From JBEBVQ01 sp037190845 (GTDB lineage: Bacteria; Bacteroidota; Bacteroidia; Chitinophagales; Chitinophagaceae): a stretch of DNA of 64,000 bases. Under the pieces are notes generated by a model that was given only the letters and a program-made list of their open reading frames with translations, made no database searches and was not told where the DNA came from. The position numbers were made by a program, and so were the translations under genes. Below are positions 37,452-44,713 of the stretch, one piece after another. Numbering within the stretch: the first letter of the stretch is position 1; each line of letters begins with the position of its first letter. Where the stretch lies: positions 1 to 64,000 of the forward strand of contig JBBCJI010000017.1 of assembly GCA_037190845.1 (NCBI GenBank), given 5' to 3'.

Positions 37452-37979
37452 ATGGGTAATGTGTATAAGATATATGATCAGTCGGGTGTTTATTTTGTCA
37501 CCAATACGGTACATCAATGGGTAGATGTATTTACCCGCCGGGAGTATGCGGAAATATTGATTGAGAGCTTGCGGTTTTGCCAGGAGCATAAAGGGCTTCG
37601 TATTTATGAATGGGTGATTATGAGTAATCATATTCATCTTATTATTGGGAGTGAAAAGAGTAATCTGAGTGATATTCTTCGTGACTTTAAAAAATATACG
37701 GCAACGCAGATCGTACATGCCATCAGTGTTAATGCGCGTGAGAGCCGTAAGAATTGGTTGCTATGGCTGCTGAAAAAGGAAGGAGCAATTACATTCTGGC
37801 AGGAAGGGTATTATGGGAAGGAAATACGAACGAAAGGATTTTATGATAATAAGGCCCGGTACATTCATCTTAATCCATTGCGCGCAGGCATTGTGATAAA
37901 AGAAGAAGAATATTTGTATAGCAGTTGTTGTGATCGTTATGGTGTGCGTAAAGGCCTGCTGTCATTAGCCGATTTCTAA
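37452..37979 (+). CDS. REP-associated tyrosine transposase (RAYT, Y1_Tnp)
   Basis: 175 aa. The HUH-type motif is NHIHLII (His60, His62). A downstream Tyr82 in DFKKYTATQ is the likely nucleophile. FWQEGYYGKEI and the family-typical YIHLNPLRAGIV (137-148) follow. RAYTs are single-copy, non-IS relatives of IS200 transposases thought to move short palindromic REP elements by single-strand cutting. The gene is bracketed by two direct copies of a four-hairpin repeat (37157-37291 and 37997-38142), as expected for this family. It looks intact. Confidence 0.9.
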   Translation: MGNVYKIYDQSGVYFVTNTVHQWVDVFTRREYAEILIESLRFCQEHKGLRIYEWVIMSNHIHLIIGSEKSNLSDILRDFKKYTATQIVHAISVNARESRKNWLLWLLKKEGAITFWQEGYYGKEIRTKGFYDNKARYIHLNPLRAGIVIKEEEYLYSSCCDRYGVRKGLLSLADF

Positions 37980-37996
37980 CTGCTTTATGTTTGATG

Positions 37997-38142
37997 CTTT
38001 CGCGGATGTTAGCGCAGCGCATCCGGGAACACAGATAAAGCGGGATTTGCAATCCCGCGTCAAAATAAGGTTACTTCTTTCCGGGGTCAGAGACCCCGGT
38101 TTATCAGTCGTCCCGGATGTCCTCCGGAACATCCGGGACAGC
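37997..38142 (+). repeat. Four-hairpin RAYT-associated repeat, copy B
   Basis: Same stems and order as copy A, same orientation, starting 18 bp after the transposase stop. A spacer insertion (TTACTTCTTTCC) separates stems 2 and 3. The loop of stem 4 differs (tcctccggaa against cccttcggaa). Short open frames inside it are by-products of the repeat. Confidence 0.85.
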
Positions 38143-38337
38143 ACTAGGACAGCATTAAATATTATATCGGCACATTCTTTTAATCTTCTATGCTTCACAA
38201 ATTTGATTTGTATGAAAAATATAAGAAATTATTAGTGAATTATTTGTGAAGATTATTTACCTTCATTCCTGATTATTTATCAGTGCGATCCTTCGTGATT
38301 ATTTGAAGTGTAATCGCTTTGAATCCCGTATTGGAAA

Positions 38338-38426
38338 TCTAGGAAATTTCAGGCAAACGGGATGATAGGGTAGATTGCTACGCGTTATGCACGGGCTCTT
38401 CTTATTCGTTTGCCGGGCCTCCTAGA
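38338..38426 (+). other. Structured leader-like segment before the HEPN gene
   Basis: TCTAGGA...GGCAAACG (38338-38359) pairs with CGTTTGCC...TCCTAGA (38407-38426), two stems of 7 and 8 bp split by an internal loop. The 47-nt loop holds a small GTAG attg CTAC hairpin. It may be an untranslated RNA structure or the edge of an acquired segment. The surrounding 38143-38550 region shows no other gene beyond a doubtful 44-codon frame at 38464-38598. Confidence 0.4.
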
Positions 38427-38463
38427 GCCTCTAATACGATAAGTTGAGTCTCGCGCTTTTTTC

Positions 38464-38598
38464 ATGCTTTTAAACATCCAAAAAACGCCGCTCATCAACA
38501 AGGTTCAAAGCGTGCCGCTTCTGCGCAAGACCCGCACGTATTGTGTACCTGTGAATGAATGGCATGATGGGACAGACAACAACAAATCAGGACGATAA
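38464..38598 (+). CDS. Possible small ORF overlapping the HEPN gene start
   Basis: 44 codons from ATG 38464 to TAA 38598, encoding MLLNIQKTPLINKVQSV... with a basic middle and a polar end. It runs 44 bp into the HEPN gene in another frame. There is no convincing ribosome-binding site. It could be a leader peptide or chance; I do not recognise it. Confidence 0.2.
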   Translation: MLLNIQKTPLINKVQSVPLLRKTRTYCVPVNEWHDGTDNNKSGR

Positions 38599-39391
38599 CA
38601 ACCTCGCAGCGCTGCTCCGTCAGTTGCTCGCGATAATCCCCGCAGACAAAGTCTTCCGGAAAGACTGCAACCTCTACATCGCCATCGGTGAGCAGGCTGC
38701 CCGTGGACTGCAGCAGTACAAAAACATCCTCGAAGCCTCCGGTTGGGAGCCCGGTGGATACCGATACGCTTTATACACGATCTCTGACATCTGCCACGGA
38801 CTGGAAATGGAAACGGGCAGCCTGTTTCACACCGCTGTATTTGTGCCGGAACACGTGGTGTATGATAGTGGCCAGTCGACCCTGCCGGAGCCGCTGCCGA
38901 GACGTTTGCAGCGCATCCGCAGTCAGGGTGGGGCGGAGTTCGCTTTGGGCTATCAGCGTTCGGTGCAGTTCCTCAATGGCGCTGTTTATCATCTTGCGGC
39001 TAATGAAACAGAGGTAGCAGCGTTTATGCTGCACCAGTCGGTGGAGTTGCTGCTCCGGGGATTGTTGCTGGCCATGTCGGGTAAAGAATTGAAAAGTCAT
39101 CTGCTGGGTGAGCTGTTGCTGCACACCTCACGGTATCTGCCGGGGATACAACAGGCTTTTTACGCGGATCTGAAAAAGTTGGAACAGGCATATAGCTGCG
39201 GTCGCTATGCGCTGCATTATCATATTACGGAGCCGGAAGTCTCCGGGTACATACCGTGCATCACCGCTTTACAACGGGAGGTAAAGAGCTTTTTTGAAGC
39301 TAATATGGAGGCTTATGAACAGGGGCTGATCTGCGACAGATTGGCATATAATGAGGCTCCACAAAAGCACAGGCTTGTGCCTGCCGGATAA
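38555..39391 (+). CDS. HEPN-domain protein
   Basis: 278 aa, no signal peptide, cytoplasmic. Residues 17-110 form an alpha/beta domain (NLAALLRQLLAIIPADKVFRKDCNLYIAIG) that I cannot name; it might be a degenerate nucleotidyltransferase-like part. Residues 150-265 are a helical HEPN domain (ETEVAAFMLHQSVELLLRGLLLA, LEQAYSCGRYALHYHI). Arg217 with His221/His223 gives an R-x(3-5)-H pattern like that of HEPN RNases, but activity is not proven. HEPN proteins act in toxin-antitoxin, abortive infection and RNA-processing systems. It stands next to the RAYT patch with a structured leader and a 3' hairpin over its stop. Confidence 0.75.
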   Translation: MNGMMGQTTTNQDDNNLAALLRQLLAIIPADKVFRKDCNLYIAIGEQAARGLQQYKNILEASGWEPGGYRYALYTISDICHGLEMETGSLFHTAVFVPEHVVYDSGQSTLPEPLPRRLQRIRSQGGAEFALGYQRSVQFLNGAVYHLAANETEVAAFMLHQSVELLLRGLLLAMSGKELKSHLLGELLLHTSRYLPGIQQAFYADLKKLEQAYSCGRYALHYHITEPEVSGYIPCITALQREVKSFFEANMEAYEQGLICDRLAYNEAPQKHRLVPAG

Positions 39392-39404
39392 CAAGCCTGT
39401 GCTT
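39365..39404 (+). terminator. Inverted repeat covering the HEPN gene stop
   Basis: AAGCACAGGCTTGT (39365-39378, last codons of the gene) pairs perfectly with ACAAGCCTGTGCTT (39391-39404, beyond the stop). Related words AAGCTTGTGCTT and AACAAGCTTGTGG follow to about 39450. It is probably a transcript end. The rest of the gap to 39614 holds nothing recognisable. Confidence 0.55.
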
Positions 39405-39614
39405 GCGAAACCATAAGCTTGTGCTTCGGAAAGAACAAGCTTGTGGTTTGGGGAAATGTAGCTACGTTTTTCAGAAGGCTATGAGTGCGTTGGTTTCTGT
39501 TTGATTTTCAGTAGATTGAAACGGTGGTTTTTAGGTCGTCTGATGGCTTTTCTTTCCGGATGCCCATCTGTCAAACTGACGGATGAAACATTGCGCGTGT
39601 GTTGAAGATAACGG

Positions 39615-40580
39615 CTAAAACCTGTGCTGAACAACTATTTGCTGTACATGATTTCCTTCTTTCATTCGCACCCGTACTATGTAGATCCCATCCGGCAGGT
39701 CATGGGCGGAGAGCAGTGTCGTGCCGGGCTGATCCGTTATCATTAAAGTTCTTCCCTGCATATCTGAAACGATTACCTGAAGTACTTCTTCGGGATTGTC
39801 CGTGATCACCCGGATATGATCATGAGCAGGTACCGGCGCAATCGTCACGCGGTGATCTCCACTTTGCAATGATGCTACGGATTTCGATATGCCGTCGTTG
39901 TCGCAGGGGCCGCTCACGAGGCGGATTGTATAATCCCTGTCCGTATAGCAGCGGATAGGACCTTCGGATTGATAATTATCGCTCAACAACTGAATGCAGT
40001 TAAGGCAGGCAGGCAACAAGCCTGTATAAAGTCCGCCGATCCTTTCGGCGTAGGCGCCGAGGGTATCCCGTCCCCAATTCAGGATGTATCCATCATCGTT
40101 TTCGTTGAGAGATCGGGTATAAAACGTCCGGAGCCACGCCGTATCGTATTGGCGGATGCGAATCGAGTCTATGATAAAACAAAAGGTGCTGTCTGTTGAT
40201 GGATCCATCATGCCTCCGGATAGCAGTACGGGGAGGCAGACGGTATCGCCTTCACCGGCGTTGAATACATAGAGCGGGGTGAAACGGTTAAATATGCTGT
40301 TAAATACAAAGACGGTATCGGGTGTTTCATATATTTTCAGGTCACGAAGGTCATATACCCGCAACCCGTGGCTGAACCAGGGTTGTTTTACCAGGGCTTC
40401 CCGTTTGATCGTTGTAGCGCGGATACCCTGCACGGTATCATACCCTGTAGCGTAGCAATGAAATGAACCGTACCCCATTTCGTAATGCCATACAGCGCTA
40501 CTGTCTGCAAAGCCGTTTTGCGCATTCCCGGTGTTTGAAAGAAGCAGTAAAAGGAAAAGCGGTGTAAAGAAATGCTTCAT
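39615..40580 (-). CDS. Secreted protein with T9SS type A sorting domain
   Basis: 321 aa from ATG 40580 (MKHFFTPLFLLLLLSNTGNAQ), chosen because it opens the signal peptide and lies just after a TACCTTGT box at 40605-40612. The upstream in-frame ATG at 40643 would bury the signal. Residues 25-230 are a beta-rich region with several Cys and DT-rich segments; no family recognised. The C-terminus (about 240-321; VTIAPVPAHDHIRVI, GIYIVRVRM, VQQIVVQHRF) fits a type A sorting domain. Function unknown. Confidence 0.78.
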   Translation of the reverse strand: MKHFFTPLFLLLLLSNTGNAQNGFADSSAVWHYEMGYGSFHCYATGYDTVQGIRATTIKREALVKQPWFSHGLRVYDLRDLKIYETPDTVFVFNSIFNRFTPLYVFNAGEGDTVCLPVLLSGGMMDPSTDSTFCFIIDSIRIRQYDTAWLRTFYTRSLNENDDGYILNWGRDTLGAYAERIGGLYTGLLPACLNCIQLLSDNYQSEGPIRCYTDRDYTIRLVSGPCDNDGISKSVASLQSGDHRVTIAPVPAHDHIRVITDNPEEVLQVIVSDMQGRTLMITDQPGTTLLSAHDLPDGIYIVRVRMKEGNHVQQIVVQHRF

Positions 40581-40775
40581 GTTGAAGTGTTTTTGTTGAG
40601 AGAGACAAGGTATATTTTCTGGCCAATGATTGATTGCCTTCATTAGTTATTTAATGATTATATAATAAACCCGCAATCCCAAAAAGAGAAAGATGTCTGT
40701 TCTTTACCGGTATACCTGCCAGGAACAACGGCGTCCGTAGGGGCAACCCTTGCGATTACCCTGCTCGCGGTTATT

Positions 40776-40850
40776 CTTTCCCGGATGTTGCTGCCGTTTA
40801 GCCAGGGAAAATAACATTAACATACCAATCGGAACATCCGCGACAGCCCG
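40776..40850 (+). repeat. Decayed copy of the RAYT-associated repeat, copy D
   Basis: Both ends match the full repeat (CTTTCCCGGATGTT... and ...CGGAACATCCGCGACAGC), but the inner stems are lost. Just before it lies GTAGGGGCAACCCTTGC, another hairpin-type element. It fills the space between the T9SS gene and the metallo-hydrolase gene. Confidence 0.6.
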
Positions 40851-40905
40851 ACAATTTGATGGGAGCGTTAACAAAATATTTTTTCTGCACAGTAAACAGA
40901 ACCAA

Positions 40906-40913
40906 TAATTTTG
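40906..40913 (+). promoter_or_regulatory. -7 box of the metallo-hydrolase gene
   Basis: TAATTTTG fits TAnnTTTG. The predicted start near 40919 rules out the upstream in-frame ATG at 40856 and supports ATG 40979. No -33 TTG was found. Confidence 0.5.
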
Positions 40914-40978
40914 CCGCTGCAACAGGCCGGAGTATAATCATCGTGATCGCATGGATCATACCCGGACAAAATGGGAAA

Positions 40979-42106
40979 ATGAAAAGAACATTAAAAGTAC
41001 TCCGGCGTATGATCATCATTGTGCTTGTGGGGGTGACAATACTTACCGTCGCCACTATTTTATTTATGCGCCAGCCCCAGTTTGGCAAAGCGCCCTCCGG
41101 CAAGCGGCTGGAGCGTATCATGCAGTCGCCGAACTATAAAGACGGGGCTTTCCAGAATCTAAGTTTTACGCCTTCGCTTACCGAAGGATATTCCTTTACA
41201 AAGATCTTCTACGATTTCCTGTTTAAGAAAATCCCGGACAGTGTGCCCAAAGATAAGTTGCCTTCCGTTCGCACAGACCTGCGCAATCTGCCCGATGATG
41301 CGCTTGTGTGGTTCGGGCATTCTTCCTATCTCATTCGTACGCAAGGGCTGAATATTCTGGTCGATCCGGTCTTCAGTGGCAGGGCTTCCCCTGTGCCCGG
41401 CTTCACAAAGGCATTCAATGGCGCCGATGTTTATAATGTGGCAGATCTGCCGGAGATCGATTACCTGTTGATCTCTCACGATCACTATGATCATCTTGAT
41501 CATCAGACCGTGAAAGAGCTAAAAAACAAAGTGGGAAAAGTGATCTGCGGACTGGGTGTTGGTGCGCATCTGGAGCATTGGGGGTATCCGGCCGACAGGA
41601 TCATCGAGAAAGACTGGGATGAAACAGTACAGCTTGCACCGGATGTGCGGCTGCATACACTGCCTGCGCGTCACTTCTCCGGCCGCGGCTTCAGGAGAAA
41701 TAACACGCTCTGGATGTCGTGCCTGCTGGAAATGCCCGGGCAAAAAATATTCATCGGTGGCGACAGCGGCTATGATACCCATTTTGCCCGGATCGGCAAG
41801 CAGTATGGACCGATAGATCTGGCCATTCTCGAGAACGGGCAATACAACAAAGCCTGGCAGGCTATTCATTGTCTGCCCGAAGAAGTATTGAAAGCAGCAC
41901 ACGATCTGCAGGCCCGGCGGCTGATGCCCGTGCATTCCGCTAAGTTTGCCCTGGGGCTGCACGCCTGGTACGAACCCTTGTGTGAGGTCTCCCGGCTGAA
42001 TCAGGCAATACATATGCCATTGGTGACACCGATGATCGGTGAGGTAGTGTATCTCCGCGACAGCACACAGACCTTTACATCATGGTGGGAATCTGCACGG
42101 CAGTAA
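40979..42106 (+). CDS. MBL-fold metal-dependent hydrolase, membrane-anchored
   Basis: 375 aa from ATG 40979. Residues 10-30 form one TM helix (signal anchor). The beta-lactamase-fold metal motif is SHDHYDHLDH (His167, His169, Asp171, His172), followed by PARHFSGRG, GGDSGYD and PVHSAKFALGLH. This is the NAPE-PLD/UlaG-like branch that hydrolyses phosphodiesters or lactones; the substrate is not known. The active site should face the periplasm. The next gene (DUF486) begins 33 bp after the stop. Confidence 0.87.
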   Translation: MKRTLKVLRRMIIIVLVGVTILTVATILFMRQPQFGKAPSGKRLERIMQSPNYKDGAFQNLSFTPSLTEGYSFTKIFYDFLFKKIPDSVPKDKLPSVRTDLRNLPDDALVWFGHSSYLIRTQGLNILVDPVFSGRASPVPGFTKAFNGADVYNVADLPEIDYLLISHDHYDHLDHQTVKELKNKVGKVICGLGVGAHLEHWGYPADRIIEKDWDETVQLAPDVRLHTLPARHFSGRGFRRNNTLWMSCLLEMPGQKIFIGGDSGYDTHFARIGKQYGPIDLAILENGQYNKAWQAIHCLPEEVLKAAHDLQARRLMPVHSAKFALGLHAWYEPLCEVSRLNQAIHMPLVTPMIGEVVYLRDSTQTFTSWWESARQ

Positions 42107-42139
42107 AAATGTCTATCATTATCCTAAAATCAACTACCT

Positions 42140-42469
42140 ATGCGTACGATCGTGCTACTGGTCTGCTCCAACATGTTTATGACCATTGCCTGGTACTGGC
42201 ACCTGAAGAAAACCGGGATCGCGCTCTGGCAGGTGATCCTGATCAGCTGGGGCATTGCGTTTTTTGAATACTGCCTCGTTGTGCCGGCCAACCGCATCGG
42301 GTATACTTCGGGTTGGGACGGGTTTCAGTTGAAAATCGCACAGGAGATTATCAGCCTGATGATTTTTACCCTTTTTGCTGTTGTCTATCTGAAGGAACCT
42401 ATGCACTGGAAGTATATGGCCAGCTTCGCCTGTATCCTTGGAGCGGTGTATTTCGCGTTTTCAAAATAG
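42140..42469 (+). CDS. DUF486 small membrane protein (DMT-like)
   Basis: 109 aa with four predicted TM helices (1-20, 27-45, 62-83, 88-107). It has the DUF486 pattern MFMTIAWYWHLK, ISWGIAFFEYCLVVPANRIG and LKIAQEIISLMIFTLFAV. Related to small drug/metabolite transporter-like proteins; substrate unknown. Probably cotranscribed with the preceding hydrolase. Confidence 0.85.
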   Translation: MRTIVLLVCSNMFMTIAWYWHLKKTGIALWQVILISWGIAFFEYCLVVPANRIGYTSGWDGFQLKIAQEIISLMIFTLFAVVYLKEPMHWKYMASFACILGAVYFAFSK

Positions 42470-42480
42470 TCAAAATATCA

Positions 42481-43038
42481 TCATGCTTTATTTACCTCTG
42501 TCAAAATCCTTTCCGCCTGCCGGATGTGTCGTTCATTATGATAGATGACGAACCGGAAGGTATCGCCTAAGCGCAGCCTGATCAGCTTTGAAATGCTGGT
42601 GCCGGTTTTTACTTTGTTCAGATCTATGCTGTTGGAACGCCTGAGCAGATCAAGCATGCGTTTTTGCTGGCTTTCAAATGTATTCAGCACGTCTTTGTCC
42701 AGTTGGGAATGGATCGGGTTCATGTTGCGGAATGTCTTCATCTTATTCAGCTTTTGCCGCGGAAGCATGCTTTGTGCAAAATAATTGCCCAGCAGCCCGC
42801 TTTTAACTACAGGCGCATGTCTGGTTCTTGATTCGCCAATCCGTTTTTCTATTTCAGGCAGATAAAAATTGCCGTACCGGTTCAGGTGCTCGATACATTC
42901 CAGCACGCTCCAGCTATCTTCCGACAGGCGTGCATTCAATACCGATTCAGGCAGGGATTGTAAAGACACCACATGGTTCAGGTGTCCTTGTATAAGCGTC
43001 GTAAGCTCCTGTATGAGCTGTTCTGTTTTTATTTTCAT
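42481..43038 (-). CDS. DinB-family protein
   Basis: 185 aa, all-helical. The expected metal ligands are the His in SVLECIEHLNRYG (near residue 50) and the His residues in VIYHNERHIRQAERIL near the C-terminus. DinB/YfiT-like proteins form a four-helix bundle and some act as metal-dependent thiol transferases or hydrolases; the role here is unknown. It is convergent with the DUF486 gene. Confidence 0.85.
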   Translation of the reverse strand: MKIKTEQLIQELTTLIQGHLNHVVSLQSLPESVLNARLSEDSWSVLECIEHLNRYGNFYLPEIEKRIGESRTRHAPVVKSGLLGNYFAQSMLPRQKLNKMKTFRNMNPIHSQLDKDVLNTFESQQKRMLDLLRRSNSIDLNKVKTGTSISKLIRLRLGDTFRFVIYHNERHIRQAERILTEVNKA

Positions 43039-43082
43039 AAGGCAAAAGTCCGCCCTTTGTCATTATTAATTCTTGACTGAGC

Positions 43083-43616
43083 TCAAGAATTTTTCAGCCG
43101 TGATAATGTCTCCGGAGTCATGCGCAGGTAATTGGCAATATATTTATGGGGGATCTCCTGGAATAGTTGCGGACTTCGTTTCAATACTCTTTCATAGCGT
43201 TCTTTGGGGGCATGGATCAGCAGATCTTTTTCCCGTTCGATCTGTTGTAATACCAGGTCTTCCAGAATATTGATCCATATTTTAAGATGATCGGGGTGTT
43301 CATGGATGAAGCTGGTAAAAGTTTCTTTTGAGATGACCCTGACTATTGTTTTCCGGATGGCCTGAATATAGAAATCTGAAGGGCGTCCGGATAAAAATGA
43401 ATCGAGCGCTACAAGAATGTTGTCCTTGTACCCGAACCGTATGATGCGTTCTTCATCGCCATCTGTAATATAGATCCTCAGGCTCCCGCTTTCGATGAAA
43501 TAAATATTCGTGTTGATGGCGCCCTGCACATTGAGATATTCATTTCTTTCGAGTGTGACGGCACGCTTTACTAAACCATTTTGTTCAATGATGTTAATTA
43601 TTTCCGCAGGTTGCAT
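43083..43616 (-). CDS. Crp/Fnr-family regulator with reduced C-terminus
   Basis: 177 aa. A cyclic-nucleotide-binding beta-barrel lies at about 10-115 (YLNVQGAINTNIYFIESGSLRIYI, ERIIRFGYKDNILVALDSFL). The C-terminal winged helix is short and ends RMTPETLSRLKNS, where the recognition helix would be. Small proteins of this shape are frequent in Bacteroidota. No conserved cAMP-contact RxS motif is seen, so the ligand is unknown. It is divergent from the ROK gene. Confidence 0.86.
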   Translation of the reverse strand: MQPAEIINIIEQNGLVKRAVTLERNEYLNVQGAINTNIYFIESGSLRIYITDGDEERIIRFGYKDNILVALDSFLSGRPSDFYIQAIRKTIVRVISKETFTSFIHEHPDHLKIWINILEDLVLQQIEREKDLLIHAPKERYERVLKRSPQLFQEIPHKYIANYLRMTPETLSRLKNS

Positions 43617-43689
43617 AATCTTCCGAAATTGAATCCATAAAAATACTCATTAAACAGGCCTGAGGAGGTAAACAATGCTCCGGGCCGGG

Positions 43690-43697
43690 TATTTTTG
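43690..43697 (+). promoter_or_regulatory. -7 box of the ROK gene
   Basis: TATTTTTG fits TAnnTTTG. The expected mRNA start near 43703 excludes the upstream ATG at 43675 and supports ATG 43729. No -33 TTG was found. Confidence 0.5.
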
Positions 43698-43728
43698 TTG
43701 TTTTCCTGACAGAAAAGACGATAATATT

Positions 43729-44667
43729 ATGACGCAGTCGCTGGTATTAGGTATAGACATAGGCGGAACAAACACGGCTTTTGGCATTGTAGACCGCAGA
43801 GGCCGTATACTTGAAAAAGGAACGATACCCACAACCGTTTTTGATACGGTTGCTGCCTATATCAGTGCTTTAAAGGAGGCGGTCACGCCTTTGCTGGATA
43901 AAGCCGGCAGCCGGAATGTGACAGCCTGCGGTGTCGGCGCCCCGAACGCGAATTTTTACACCGGCGAGATCGTCGATGCCGCCAACCTGCCCTGGAAGGG
44001 TATGATACCGCTGGCGAAATTATTGCAGGAGGCTTTCCGGATGCCTGTAACTATTACGAACGATGCCAATGCGGCAGCTTTGGGCGAGATGATGTATGGC
44101 GCGGCAAAAGGGTTGAAAGATTTTGTGATGGTGACGCTTGGGACGGGTGTGGGCAGTGGTTTTGTGGTGAATGGATCGTTGATGTACGGCCATGATGGCT
44201 TTGCAGGCGAATTGGGGCATGTGATTGCGGTACGGGGAGGGCGTACCTGTGGCTGCGGGCGAAACGGGTGTCTGGAAACGTATGCTTCTGCAACTGGTAT
44301 TGTACGGACGGCAGAAGAATGGCTGCTACACCGCAGCGAGGAATCCGTACTACGCCGTGGGGGGAAGATCACGGCAAAACGGATACAGGAAGCGGCAGCC
44401 GGCGGTGACGCGCTTGCACTTGAGATTATGTCTTATACTGCCAGGATATTGGGAGAAGCGTTGGCTGATATGGTAACCATAACATCGCCTGCCGCGATTA
44501 TTTTCTTTGGAGGTCTGGCTAAAGCAGGAGCTTTATTGCTTGAACCCGCACGTACATATATGGAACTAAATCTGCTGCATATTTACCGGAATAAAATCGC
44601 CTTTTTGGTGTCTGATCTTCCTGATACGGATGCTGCATTGCTTGGCGCCAGCGCGTTAGCATGGTAA
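43729..44667 (+). CDS. ROK-family sugar kinase
   Basis: 312 aa from ATG 43729 (MTQSLVLGIDIGGTNTAFGIV). It has the phosphate-binding DIGGTNT, NDANAAALGE, MVTLGTGVGSGFVVNG and the ROK zinc site GRTCGCGRNGCLETYAS. These fit a glucokinase or related hexokinase (ATP-dependent 6-phosphorylation); sugar specificity cannot be fixed. Its last two codons and stop form the left arm of a 19-bp palindrome. Confidence 0.9.
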   Translation: MTQSLVLGIDIGGTNTAFGIVDRRGRILEKGTIPTTVFDTVAAYISALKEAVTPLLDKAGSRNVTACGVGAPNANFYTGEIVDAANLPWKGMIPLAKLLQEAFRMPVTITNDANAAALGEMMYGAAKGLKDFVMVTLGTGVGSGFVVNGSLMYGHDGFAGELGHVIAVRGGRTCGCGRNGCLETYASATGIVRTAEEWLLHRSEESVLRRGGKITAKRIQEAAAGGDALALEIMSYTARILGEALADMVTITSPAAIIFFGGLAKAGALLLEPARTYMELNLLHIYRNKIAFLVSDLPDTDAALLGASALAW

Positions 44668-44704
44668 CGTAGAGACGCACTGCATTGCGTCTCTACGTTA
44701 CCAT
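44661..44704. terminator. Perfect 19-bp palindrome at convergent gene ends
   Basis: ATGGTAACGTAGAGACGCA (44661-44679) pairs perfectly with 44686-44704 around CTGCAT. The left arm includes the ROK stop codon. The inner word GTAGAGACGCA recurs in the hairpin at 56508-56551 with different outer arms. It probably terminates both the ROK and the minus-strand T9SS transcripts. Confidence 0.65.
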
Positions 44705-44713
44705 TTTCGATGA

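Noticed and set aside
37870..38052. Small protein genes inside the four-hairpin repeats (CSRMR-ANIRES-type peptides)
   Set aside because: The same peptide comes from each repeat copy in whatever context; it reflects the repeat sequence, not a gene.
38338..38445. Integron attC site before the HEPN gene
   Set aside because: GTTGAGT (38443-38449) fits the GTTRRRY core, but no matching RYYYAAC partner is placed correctly and no integrase is present.
40856..40978. Extended N-terminus of the metallo-hydrolase from 40856
   Set aside because: It overlaps the -7 box at 40906 and precedes a proper signal anchor; the ATG at 40979 fits better.
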